Assembly: GCA_023404345.1 (NCBI GenBank)
Contig: JAEYCB010000003.1
Coordinates: forward strand, 1-64,000
Length of the DNA: 64,000 nt
Direction: 5' to 3'
Origin: Bacillota bacterium
Lineage (GTDB): Bacteria > Bacillota > Clostridia > Christensenellales > Aristaeellaceae
Part shown: positions 49,699 to 57,733 of the stretch, piece by piece
How positions within the stretch are numbered: the first letter of the stretch is position 1
How the letters are laid out: every line of letters begins with the position of its first letter
The notes under the pieces: model-generated
Told to the model about the DNA's origin: nothing
Database searches by the model: none
The model's input: only the letters and a program-made list of their open reading frames with translations
Made by a program: the position numbers and the translations under genes

Positions 49699-51204
49699 TC
49701 ATTCGCTCAGGCGGCTGGCGACGCTCTGCCACAGATCAATCATGTCCTGCATGCCGCGTTCGTTCAGCCCATCCAAGAACGTCTGATACTCGCCGGCATC
49801 TATTTCTCCCAGAACCACACGTGCCAGCGTTTCATCCACATAGGGACCCAACTGCGATTGCAGCGCGAGCGCGCGGGCACTTTCCTCCTCTGTGAGCGTA
49901 TAAACAGGGAAGGGCTTTACCACATAGGTGTCCAGCTTACGCAGCTCGTGGTTGACCCGCTGCACGTTGTCCTCGTCGTACCGATCGTAGAATGCGTCAG
50001 GAAACAGCCAGGGCATATCGCCTGTATCATAGATGCTCAGCTCGCTGAGCGCAGTGGCAGTCATCGCCTCCATGCCGCCCTTCCAGCTCCACTTGCCGTC
50101 CTCATCCACGACATAGTCCTCACCTTCGGTTCCTGCCAACGCCTCGATAGCTCCTTCCTCGGTATAAAGAAGGTCCACCCAAGCCAACAAAGCGGCGGGA
50201 TCCTCGCAGGCAGAAGTGATGGCAAAGGTGCCGCGGGTCACCTCCCCATATAGATCGCGGTAGATCTGCTTACCATCGAAGGTAAGCGGCTCGAGCAGCA
50301 CATACTCCCTGGACATATCATAGGTCACCAGATTCACCGGCGTTGGCGCGAAAAACACGCCATAAACCGCTTGGGCGTCCTCGTCAGTGATCCGGCGCAG
50401 CGCGTCCGCCGTGATAAAGCCATCCGGATCAAGCAATCCTTCCCCGTACAGTTCACGCAGGGCCAGGGCCATGTCCCAGAAGCTTTCCTCGGCAGGCCAG
50501 TAATGCACCTGTCCCGCTTCGTCCAGATAAATGTCGTAGTCGTTGGCCGCCACACCCCAGGCATGGGAGAAGAACTTCAGCTCCCACGGTCCCAGAAAGG
50601 CAAATGGAATTTCGTCCTTCTTTCCGTTACCATTAGGGTCACGGTCGCGGAAGGCCGTCAGCACCTGACACAGGCTTTCCCAGTCTGTTGGGGCATCAAG
50701 ACCCAGCCGGTCCAACCATGTCTGGTTAATCCACATGGCGTTTTGCGGGGCCACTTCCTGAATAGCGGGCAGCGCCACGATCTTCCCATTGGGCAGTGTG
50801 ATGGCTTCCCGCCAGTCGGGGTGCTCCTCCAGCAGCGCCCACAGGTTCGGCGCGTTCTCCTCAAGCAGCGGCCCAAGGTCAATGAGCTGACCGCTGTCGG
50901 AATAGCGGATCATCTCTTCCGTGGTCAGCGCCGCCTTGAAGAGCACATCGGGCAGATTGCCGCCGGGCGCGAACATGGCGTCCTTGGCAGCCTGCCATTT
51001 TTCCATGTTGGTATACTGGTCAAAGGTAAAGGTCAGGCCCGTTCTATCCTGCATACGGGTAAAAAAGCGGTTGGTATTCCAGTCGTGGGTGCTGTTTTCA
51101 CCGTCGTAGCCAGCCATGGTAAAGGTGCTTTCCGCCATAGCGGCGGGAGCAGCGGCCAGCAGCAGGCAGATCATGCAGCACAAAGCGCGTCGTAGCATGT
51201 ACAT
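49699..51204 (-). CDS. Extracellular solute-binding protein, orphan
   Basis: The 501-residue protein is a large type I/LplA-like substrate-binding protein: TNMEKWQAAKDAMFAPGGNLPDVLF, MWINQTWLDRLGLDAPTDWESL and a calcium-loop-like DRDPNGNGKKDEI. It probably binds an oligosaccharide or peptide. The signal (CCMICLLLAAAPAAMAES) ends in a signal peptidase I site (AMA) without a lipobox Cys, unusual for a Gram-positive binding protein. No permease genes adjoin it. GGAGG precedes ATG at 51204; 51198 is an alternative. Confidence 0.85.
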   Translation of the reverse strand: MYMLRRALCCMICLLLAAAPAAMAESTFTMAGYDGENSTHDWNTNRFFTRMQDRTGLTFTFDQYTNMEKWQAAKDAMFAPGGNLPDVLFKAALTTEEMIRYSDSGQLIDLGPLLEENAPNLWALLEEHPDWREAITLPNGKIVALPAIQEVAPQNAMWINQTWLDRLGLDAPTDWESLCQVLTAFRDRDPNGNGKKDEIPFAFLGPWELKFFSHAWGVAANDYDIYLDEAGQVHYWPAEESFWDMALALRELYGEGLLDPDGFITADALRRITDEDAQAVYGVFFAPTPVNLVTYDMSREYVLLEPLTFDGKQIYRDLYGEVTRGTFAITSACEDPAALLAWVDLLYTEEGAIEALAGTEGEDYVVDEDGKWSWKGGMEAMTATALSELSIYDTGDMPWLFPDAFYDRYDEDNVQRVNHELRKLDTYVVKPFPVYTLTEEESARALALQSQLGPYVDETLARVVLGEIDAGEYQTFLDGLNERGMQDMIDLWQSVASRLSE

Positions 51205-51252
51205 AGTCCTCCGAATGTGCATTTACGTGGGAAGAACACATCCCGTTCTTTT

Positions 51253-51281
51253 ATTATACCTGATACCCAAGTTTTTGAAAA
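51253..51281 (-). promoter_or_regulatory. Promoter of the solute-binding protein gene
   Basis: On the minus strand TTTTCA (51281-51276, weak -35) and TATAAT (51258-51253) are 17 bp apart. Confidence 0.6.
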
Positions 51282-51297
51282 CCGTTTTTCTGAAATT

Positions 51298-51798
51298 TCA
51301 ATTCTCCCAAAGCAGAACCATTTCTACCAGCTCGGTTTCCGTGCCTCCGAAAAGCTCTTTTTGCGACCGGCCGGAAGTATGAAAACCCATGTGCCGGTAA
51401 AATTCCCGGGCCTGATGGTTTCCCTCCAGCACCCACAGGCACACGCCGTCACACCCTTCCTCCCGGAGCCGCTCCAAAACCGCATCCATCAGTCTGCGCC
51501 CATATCCGCGCCCCATGGCCTCCGGCCGAAGGTAAAGGCTGACCAGCTCGCCAAAGCCTTCGCGGCCCGGCTCGCGCGCATAACTGACCATGGCGGTTCC
51601 CACTATCCGTCCGTTTTCAAACACGCCCAGAGATGCGGAAGGATCGGCCCGGAGCATGCCGCTCCAGCGGTCGTGCGTCAACTTGTCCAGAAACGCCTGC
51701 GGCAAAAGGCCCTGATAGCATGCCTTCCAGCTTTCGGCATACACGTTTCCCACTTCGTCAAAGTCATCCTGCGCGCAAAGCGGCCTGATCACGCCCAT
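51298..51798 (-). CDS. GNAT-family N-acetyltransferase
   Basis: The 166-residue protein shows the GNAT fold: VIRPLCAQDDFDEVGNVYAESW at the start, the acetyl-CoA loop SLYLRPEAMGRGYGRRLMDAVL (R/Q-x-x-G-x-G/A form), and the C-terminal LWVLEGNHQAREFYRHMGF. The substrate is not identifiable. AAGGAG and the family N-terminus support 51798; the longer frame reads into the terminator region. A -10 TATAAT lies near 51846-51841 on the minus strand. Confidence 0.9.
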   Translation of the reverse strand: MGVIRPLCAQDDFDEVGNVYAESWKACYQGLLPQAFLDKLTHDRWSGMLRADPSASLGVFENGRIVGTAMVSYAREPGREGFGELVSLYLRPEAMGRGYGRRLMDAVLERLREEGCDGVCLWVLEGNHQAREFYRHMGFHTSGRSQKELFGGTETELVEMVLLWEN

Positions 51799-51883
51799 TT
51801 TTGCCGTCTCCTTTCCTCCCGGAGAATCAAAGCTGCAATTATTATACCATCCATCCGGTAGGATAGCCAGCAGGATATATATG

Positions 51884-51909
51884 AAAAAGCGCCTCCAAAC
51901 GAAGGCGCT
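51884..51909 (-). terminator. Terminator of the nucleotide-sugar operon
   Basis: On the minus strand AGCGCCT (51909-51903) and AGGCGCT (51894-51888) form a 7-bp stem followed by TTTTT. It lies 17 nt after the aminotransferase stop. Confidence 0.8.
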
Positions 51910-51926
51910 CAAAAAACCGATCCGCG

Positions 51927-53060
51927 TCAGGCTCGGCAGTACTCCCTCACCGCCTCCACCACCCGATCAATGTCCTCCCCGGTCAGGTAGGGATGCATGG
52001 GCAGCGAAAGCACCCTGTCGCACGCCGCCATGGCGTTTGGATAGAGCGCATCGTCAAACTGCCGGTCCGCGTAGGCGGTTTGCTGATGAATGCACCGGGG
52101 ATAGTAGATCATGCTGGGGATGCCGCGCTCTTTGAGGAAGCGCTGCGCCCCGTCTCGCCGGGTACGGGTTTCAAGCAGCACGGTGTACTGCGCCCAGCTG
52201 CTGTGGTATCCATCGGGTACGCGGGGCGTCTCCACGCACCCTGCCAGCGCCTGCGAATAGGCGGCCGCCGCGGCATTGAGCGCGTCCAGCTCATAGGCAC
52301 GCAGCGCGCGCAGCTTGGGCATAAGCACCGCCGCCTGAAGGGTATCCAGCCGGCTGTTCATGCCGATGCGCTGGTTGTCGTACTTGTCGGAAACGCCCCT
52401 GCCGTTGGCCCGCAAAGAGCGCAGCAGCGCGTCCTCCTCCGCATCGTCCACAAAGACCGCGCCGCCGTCCCCGTAGCAGCCCAGCGGCTTGGCAGGGAAA
52501 AAGGAGGTGGCGGCCGCCTGCCCGAAGGCGCAGGCGTTCGTGTCGCCGATGCGCCCGCCATATCCCTGGGCCGCATCCTCCAAAATGCGCAGGCCGTGGC
52601 GCGCGGCAATCCGCTCAATGCTCGGATAATCCGCAGGTAGGCCGAACAGATCTACCGGGATCACCGCCGCTGGCCTCAGCCGTCCCTCGGTCTTAACCCA
52701 GCAAATGGCGGCTTCCAGCGCGTCGGGGTCGATGTTGAAGGTGTCCAGGCGGATGTCCACCGGGATCATCTCCGCGCCCACGGTGGTGGCGCATCCAGCG
52801 GAAGCGAAGTAGGTAAAGTCCGGCACGAACACCGCGTCGCCCGGCCCCACGCCCCACAGCATGAGCGCAAGCACCAGCGCCTCGGTGCCGTTGCCGCAGG
52901 TCACGCAGTAGCGACGCCCCACATCACGGGCCAGCGCTTCCTCCAGCTCGCTCACCTGCTCGCCAAGGATAAAATGCCCCTTTTCCATAACGCCGGCGAT
53001 ACCGGCGTCGATCTCGGCTTTCAGCGCGCGGTACTGCGCGGCCAGATCATGAAACTGCAT
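51927..53060 (-). CDS. DegT/DnrJ/EryC1-family sugar aminotransferase (WbpE-like)
   Basis: The 377-residue PLP enzyme has the DegT layout: QYRALKAEIDAGI, CGNGTEALVLALMLWGVGPGD, PVDLFGLPADY, LEDAAQGYGG, and the PLP lysine in TSFFPAKPLGCYGDGG. RIGMNSRLDTLQAAVL follows. Together with the three upstream genes it matches WbpE, which transaminates the 3-keto sugar made by WbpB to a 3-amino-uronic acid nucleotide. It is the last gene of the operon, directly abutting the acetyltransferase gene. Confidence 0.93.
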   Translation of the reverse strand: MQFHDLAAQYRALKAEIDAGIAGVMEKGHFILGEQVSELEEALARDVGRRYCVTCGNGTEALVLALMLWGVGPGDAVFVPDFTYFASAGCATTVGAEMIPVDIRLDTFNIDPDALEAAICWVKTEGRLRPAAVIPVDLFGLPADYPSIERIAARHGLRILEDAAQGYGGRIGDTNACAFGQAAATSFFPAKPLGCYGDGGAVFVDDAEEDALLRSLRANGRGVSDKYDNQRIGMNSRLDTLQAAVLMPKLRALRAYELDALNAAAAAYSQALAGCVETPRVPDGYHSSWAQYTVLLETRTRRDGAQRFLKERGIPSMIYYPRCIHQQTAYADRQFDDALYPNAMAACDRVLSLPMHPYLTGEDIDRVVEAVREYCRA

Positions 53061-53624
53061 CTATTCGACCTCCCTCAGCCCTTCCCCTTCGGGAAGGAAA
53101 CGACGCCCGCATTCCGGGCAGACAAGCTCGCCGCGCAGAAGCGCCCCGCAGGTACACACAAAGCCGCGCCGCCGGGCAGGCACACCCAGCATGAGGGTGT
53201 GGGGCGGCACATCGCAGGCGACCACCGCGCCCGCACCGATCATGGCGCAGCACCCGATGCGATGCCCGCATACCACCGTGGCATTGGCCCCGATGCTGGC
53301 GCCGTCCTCCACCACGGTGGGCACAAAGTGCGCCGGACCCTTGGGAAAGAGGGCGCGGGGGGTCAGGTCATTGGTAAATACACAGCTTGGGCCGCAGAAT
53401 ACCCCGCGGCCCAGCGTAACGCCCTGATAAATGCTCACGTTGTTTTGCAGCTTGCAGCCGTCTCCAATGGTCACATGCTGCCCCACATAGCCGTTCTGAC
53501 CGATGGAGCAGCCTGCGCCCACCTTGGCTGTGCTTTCAATGTGACAAAAGTGCCACACCTTCGTGCCTTCGCCAATCTCCGCTCCCTCATCCACCACAGC
53601 GGTGGGATGAATGTACGCACTCAT
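53061..53624 (-). CDS. Hexapeptide-repeat N-acetyltransferase (WbpD-like) with C-terminal zinc ribbon
   Basis: The 187-residue protein is a left-handed beta-helix acyltransferase: IHPTAVVDEGAEIGEGTKVW, HIESTAKVGAGCSIGQNGYVG, NNVSIYQGVTLGRGVFCGPSC and ATVVCGHRIGCCAMIGAGAV. It fits WbpD, which acetylates the 3-amino group of the UDP-uronic acid. The tail CTCGALLRGELVCPECGRRF is a small zinc ribbon seen in several such enzymes. The start overlaps the dehydrogenase stop by 4 nt. Confidence 0.92.
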   Translation of the reverse strand: MSAYIHPTAVVDEGAEIGEGTKVWHFCHIESTAKVGAGCSIGQNGYVGQHVTIGDGCKLQNNVSIYQGVTLGRGVFCGPSCVFTNDLTPRALFPKGPAHFVPTVVEDGASIGANATVVCGHRIGCCAMIGAGAVVACDVPPHTLMLGVPARRRGFVCTCGALLRGELVCPECGRRFLPEGEGLREVE

Positions 53625-54721
53625 CGGCCGAATCTCCCCTCAAAATCCGTCGTGGCGCAGTCCGCAAGGGGCAGGCGCACCGGCCGGTGCTCCGCCGCCG
53701 ACAGATAGATGGCCAGCACCAGTTCCAGCGCGCGCATACCGGCGCGGCCGTCCACATAGGGGGCGCGGTCCTCGCGGATGGCGGCGATCACATCGGCGTA
53801 CAGGGGCGTATGGCCGTAACCGTACACGTTGGGCGGGTTTTCGCCAAACTGCATCTTGATGGTGGCGGGGTCGCCGCGGCCGTCGCGGAAATCCCACTCC
53901 TCGATGATGTTGACGCTCTTGCCGCCCGCCTTGACGGTACCGTTTTCGCCAAAGAGGTAGAGCGTCTCCTCCAGATTGTGGGGATAGACATTGGTGGTGC
54001 CCTCCACGATGCCGTAGGCCCCACTTTCAAATCGCACCAGTGCAAGCCCGAGGTCCTCGGCCTGGATGTAGGGATGGTTCAGGTTGTCGGTGTAGGCCAT
54101 GACCTCGGTCACGCCGTCGCCCAGCATCCAGCGCAGCAGGTCGATGCTGTGGATGCACTGGTTCATCAGCGCCCCGCCATCCATGGCCCAGGTGCCGCGC
54201 CAGGGGGCCTGACGGTAGTATTCCTCGCCCCGGTTCCAGCGCACATGCACCGTGCCGTGCAGCATGCGTCCGAAGCGTTCTTCCTCCACGGCGGTGCGAA
54301 TCTTTTGAATGGATTTGTTAAAACGGTTCTGATGGCACGCGCAGAGCTTCAGCCCCCGCGCATCCGCCTCGTCAATCAGCGCGCGCGCATCCGCCAGCGA
54401 AAGGGCCAGCGGCTTTTCGATAATCACGTTGGAGCCCGCGCGCAGCACATCCAGTCCCACCTGCGCGTGCAGGCCGCTTTCGGTGGCCACGGCGCACAGC
54501 TGCGGGGCCTCCTTAGCAAGCAGCTCGCGGTGGTCCGTATAGCGGCGCACGCAGGCACGGTCCTGCTCAGGCAGGGGCCGAAGCACAGCCTCCATGCGCT
54601 CGGACACGGGGTCGCACACGGCGCACAGTTCCAGCTCCTCCGCATTGTTCATATATGCCGCGATGTGATTGGGCGCGATTCGCCCGCAGCCGATAAGCGC
54701 ATAGCGCAGTTTCTCCCTCAT
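53621..54721 (-). CDS. Gfo/Idh/MocA-family dehydrogenase (WbpB-like)
   Basis: The 366-residue oxidoreductase opens with YALIGCGRIAPNHIAAY (Rossmann GxGxxxxxH) and has the conserved IIEKPLALSLADARAL Lys-Pro motif. HQNRFNKSIQKIR and the substrate-side GGALMNQCIHSIDLLRWMLG follow. It fits WbpB, which oxidises C3 of UDP-GlcNAc-uronic acid. The start is placed at 54721, giving the family N-terminus; ten upstream in-frame residues overlap the upstream gene. Confidence 0.92.
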   Translation of the reverse strand: MREKLRYALIGCGRIAPNHIAAYMNNAEELELCAVCDPVSERMEAVLRPLPEQDRACVRRYTDHRELLAKEAPQLCAVATESGLHAQVGLDVLRAGSNVIIEKPLALSLADARALIDEADARGLKLCACHQNRFNKSIQKIRTAVEEERFGRMLHGTVHVRWNRGEEYYRQAPWRGTWAMDGGALMNQCIHSIDLLRWMLGDGVTEVMAYTDNLNHPYIQAEDLGLALVRFESGAYGIVEGTTNVYPHNLEETLYLFGENGTVKAGGKSVNIIEEWDFRDGRGDPATIKMQFGENPPNVYGYGHTPLYADVIAAIREDRAPYVDGRAGMRALELVLAIYLSAAEHRPVRLPLADCATTDFEGRFGR

Positions 54722-54747
54722 GGTGAAGCGGCCTCTCCTTTCGCGGC

Positions 54748-56055
54748 TCACAGAACGCGGATATTCTCGCGCTTTTTCACGTTCTTCATGACATTTTTGG
54801 TATCGAAGATCAAACTGGCATGCTCGGCCACAAAGTCATAATCCACGCAGCTATGCGCGGTGGTCACTATGACGAGGTCGGCGCTTTCCAGCGCAGCCTT
54901 GTCAAGGGCCGGGATGCGGTGCTCCTCCTGCCCCTGATAGCGGTAGGATTCCACATAGGGGTCATAGTAGCTGACCTGTGCGCCGAGCTTGCGCAGGCTT
55001 TCGATCACGCGCAGGGCGGGGCTTTCGCGGTAATCGTCGATATCCTGCTTATAGGCCACGCCCAGCACCAGGACCTTTGCGCCGTTCATGGCCTTTTTGC
55101 GCTCGTTGAGCGCGCCCATGGCACGCTGCGCGCAGTATTCGGGCATGCGGTCGTTGATGATCATGCTGCTTTCGATCATCGAGGTATGGAAGCCGAACTC
55201 GCGGGCCTTCCAGCTCAGATAGTACGGGTCTAGCGGGATGCAGTGCCCGCCCAGGCCGGGGCCGGGATAGAAGGCCTGGAAGCCATAGGGCTTGGATTTT
55301 GCCGCCTCCACGACCTCCCAGATGTTGATGCCCATGCGGTTGCACAGGATCGCCAGCTCGTTGATCAGGCCGATATTGACGTTGCGATAGGTGTTTTCAA
55401 GGATCTTTTCCATTTCGGCCACGGCGGGGCTGCTCACGCGGTGCACCGGCGCCTCCAAAACAGCCTCGTAGAGCGTGGCGGCGATATCGGTGCACTCAGG
55501 GGTGACGCCGCCCACCACCTTGGGGGTGTTCTTGGTTTTGTAGATGGCGTTGCCGGGGTCCACACGTTCGGGCGAGAAAGCCAGGAAAAAGTCCACGCCG
55601 CACTTGAGGCCGCTCTTTTCCAGAATGGGGCGGAGCATCTCCTCAGTGGTGCCGGGATAGGTGGTGGATTCCAAAACGACAAGCATATCGCGGTGCATGT
55701 GGGGCATGATGCTCTCCGCCGAGGAGCGCACGTAGCTGATATCGGGCTGTTGATGCTCGTCAAGGGGCGTGGGCACGGCGATGCACACGCAGTCGCACGA
55801 AGCGACAGAAGCAAAGTCCGTCGTAGCGCGCAGCATGCCCTTTTTCACAATCTCCTTGAGGTCGCTGTCCACCACGTCGCCGATATAGTTGTGGCCCTGA
55901 TTGACCATGTCAACCTTCTGAGGCTGCACGTCAAAGCCGATCACATGAAAGCCGGCCTTGGCCTTTTCCACGGCCAGCGGAAGCCCGACATAGCCCAGTC
56001 CAACCACGCCCAGGGTGACGGTACGGTCGAGTATCTTTTGCTTCAAAACCGACAT
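54748..56055 (-). CDS. wbpA: UDP-N-acetylglucosamine 6-dehydrogenase (WbpA-like)
   Basis: The 435-residue nucleotide-sugar dehydrogenase has the NAD motif GVVGLGYVGLPLAVEKAKAG, the VPTPLDEHQQPD segment, SPERVDPGN and the catalytic cysteine in PGLGGHCIPLDPYYLSWKAR. C-terminal VLGVAYKQDIDDYRESP and SYYDPYV close the fold. The GGHCIPLDPYY form is typical of N-acetyl-hexosamine (WbpA/WecC) rather than glucose dehydrogenases. AAGGAG precedes 56055. First gene of a four-gene operon. Confidence 0.93.
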   Translation of the reverse strand: MSVLKQKILDRTVTLGVVGLGYVGLPLAVEKAKAGFHVIGFDVQPQKVDMVNQGHNYIGDVVDSDLKEIVKKGMLRATTDFASVASCDCVCIAVPTPLDEHQQPDISYVRSSAESIMPHMHRDMLVVLESTTYPGTTEEMLRPILEKSGLKCGVDFFLAFSPERVDPGNAIYKTKNTPKVVGGVTPECTDIAATLYEAVLEAPVHRVSSPAVAEMEKILENTYRNVNIGLINELAILCNRMGINIWEVVEAAKSKPYGFQAFYPGPGLGGHCIPLDPYYLSWKAREFGFHTSMIESSMIINDRMPEYCAQRAMGALNERKKAMNGAKVLVLGVAYKQDIDDYRESPALRVIESLRKLGAQVSYYDPYVESYRYQGQEEHRIPALDKAALESADLVIVTTAHSCVDYDFVAEHASLIFDTKNVMKNVKKRENIRVL

Positions 56056-56116
56056 GCTTTCAATCTCCTTGCTTGCGTATACAACGGCCCGCAAGGCGCG
56101 CCGTTTGCCATCTTCT

Positions 56117-56145
56117 ATGATACTGCACGGGCGGGGGAAAGTCAA
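56117..56145 (-). promoter_or_regulatory. Promoter of the nucleotide-sugar operon
   Basis: On the minus strand TTGACT (56145-56140) and TATCAT (56122-56117) are 17 bp apart, giving a leader of about 55 nt. Confidence 0.8.
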
Positions 56146-56157
56146 TCTTGACCCTTT

Positions 56158-57267
56158 TCAGAGGTACATGAAGAAATCGCATTCCAGCCGTCCGTTGTAC
56201 AGCCTGCGTTTTTTGTCCGCACGGCGGCCGAAGGCGCGCTCAAAGCCGGGATCAGCCGAAATGGCGCACAGCTTCCAGCCGGGATGCCGCCTGATGAGCG
56301 CTCCCAGCTCACGGTAGAGGGCGCGTGCCCCCTCGCGGTCGCTCAGACGCTCGCCATAGGGCGGGTTGAGCAAAAACACCCCGGCAGGGCCGTCCAGCGA
56401 CAGCGTTCTGAAATCCTGCCGGTGTACGCAGACGCGGCCCTCCAGCCCCGCCTGGCGGATATGCCGCCCGCACAGCGAAAGCGCTTCGGGGTCAATGTCG
56501 CTTCCGGCGATGGAAAGCGGCGCGTCCGGACGAAAGGCCTCCCGCGCCTCGCGTCTGAGGGCGTCCATCCCTGCCCGGTCCATAAAGGGATAACTTTCGC
56601 AGGCAAAGGTGCGCGCAAGTCCCGCAGCGCGGCCCGTGGCCTTGAAGGCCGCTTCGATCAGCAGCGTACCCGTGCCGCAGCAGGGATCGTAAAGGGGCAT
56701 GCCGGGCCGCCAGGGACTCAGATCCACCAGCGCGGCGGCCAGCGTTTCCCGCAGGGGGGCCTCGCCGTTCCAGGTGCGGTAGCCGCGCCGGTTAAGCGCC
56801 TCCCCGCTCATGTCCAATGTAACGCGTGCGCGGTCGTTGACCACCGCCACCCCAACAGGGAAATGCGCGCCCGTCTCCGGCAGGCGGGATACGTGCAGCC
56901 GCTCCATCAGCCGCCGCACGACGGCCTTCTTGCTCACGGCCTGACAGTCGCGCACGCTCATCAGACGGCTGCGCACGCATTTGCCGCTGATGTTGATGGC
57001 CGCGTCAGGCGGCATAAGCCGCTCCCACGCAACGCTCCCCACCAGCTGAAACAGCTCCTCGAAGGTAACGGCCTCGCCCTCGGCCAGCACCAGCAGCACG
57101 CGATCCGCTGTGCGCAGGTGCAAATTGGCGCGGAAGGCGTCCAGAAACGTGCCCTCAAAACGCGCGCCGCCATTTTCCGCCCTTGCGGGAAGGCCCATGC
57201 GCTTCAATTCGCCCGCTACCACGCCCTCCAGCCCGAAGGCCGCCGTCGCCAAAAAAGTGTATGCCAC
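56158..57267 (-). CDS. THUMP-domain class I rRNA methyltransferase (RlmL N-terminal type)
   Basis: The 369-residue protein has an N-terminal ferredoxin-like/THUMP region (about 1-155; TFLATAAFGLEGVVAGELKR, INISGKCVRSRLMSVRDCQ) and a Rossmann methyltransferase domain with YDPCCGTGTLLIEAA. GSDIDPEALSLC and the N6/N2-purine motif FLLNPPYGERL follow. It resembles the YpsC/RlmL group that makes m2G in 23S rRNA. It is monocistronic with its own promoter. Confidence 0.92.
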   Translation of the reverse strand: MAYTFLATAAFGLEGVVAGELKRMGLPARAENGGARFEGTFLDAFRANLHLRTADRVLLVLAEGEAVTFEELFQLVGSVAWERLMPPDAAINISGKCVRSRLMSVRDCQAVSKKAVVRRLMERLHVSRLPETGAHFPVGVAVVNDRARVTLDMSGEALNRRGYRTWNGEAPLRETLAAALVDLSPWRPGMPLYDPCCGTGTLLIEAAFKATGRAAGLARTFACESYPFMDRAGMDALRREAREAFRPDAPLSIAGSDIDPEALSLCGRHIRQAGLEGRVCVHRQDFRTLSLDGPAGVFLLNPPYGERLSDREGARALYRELGALIRRHPGWKLCAISADPGFERAFGRRADKKRRLYNGRLECDFFMYL

Positions 57268-57303
57268 GCCTCATTTCCCCCATCTGCACCGTATCAACGC
57301 AAA

Positions 57304-57332
57304 ATTATATCATGGCATGAGCAGGCAAACAA
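57304..57332 (-). promoter_or_regulatory. Promoter of the rRNA methyltransferase gene
   Basis: On the minus strand TTGTTT (57332-57327) and TATAAT (57309-57304) are 17 bp apart. Confidence 0.72.
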
Positions 57333-57382
57333 GCGGACATGCTAATTTGCAGGAAACCTCCACAGAAAAGGACGGATGCTTC

Positions 57383-57733
57383 ATGTTCAAAGCCTTTCTG
57401 TCCGGCGCGGCGGCATATCCCCTGGTGGAGCTGGCCTGGCGCGGACGCACCCACCCCACCATGGCGCTGGCAGGCGGCGCATCGCTTGCGCTGCTGCGCG
57501 GCATCAGCCGCATGCAAAAAGGCCGTCCCCTCTGGCAGCAGGCGCTGCTGGGCGGCCTTTTGATTACAGGTTTGGAATATGCCTTCGGACTTGCCTTCAA
57601 CCGCCGACACCAGATTTGGGATTACCGGCGAATGCCGATAAACCTTCGCGGGCAAATTTGCCTGCCCTTCACACTGGCCTGGTGCGTGCTGAGCGCCCTG
57701 GTGCTTGGCGGAATGCGCATGCTCCGCTCCTAG
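57383..57733 (+). CDS. Small membrane protein, CmpB-like (putative ABC transporter type IV family)
   Basis: A 116-residue protein with three or four hydrophobic helices. Its core GLEYAFGLAFNRRHQIWDYRRMPINLRGQICLPFTLAWCVL matches, from memory, the conserved WDY-x4-P-x-N-x-RG-x-ICL-PF block of the 'putative ABC-transporter type IV' (CmpB-like) family. The family's biochemical role is unknown. The start lacks a strong ribosome binding site. It is a lone + gene whose last 4 nt overlap the end of the facing epimerase gene. Confidence 0.75.
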   Translation: MFKAFLSGAAAYPLVELAWRGRTHPTMALAGGASLALLRGISRMQKGRPLWQQALLGGLLITGLEYAFGLAFNRRHQIWDYRRMPINLRGQICLPFTLAWCVLSALVLGGMRMLRS

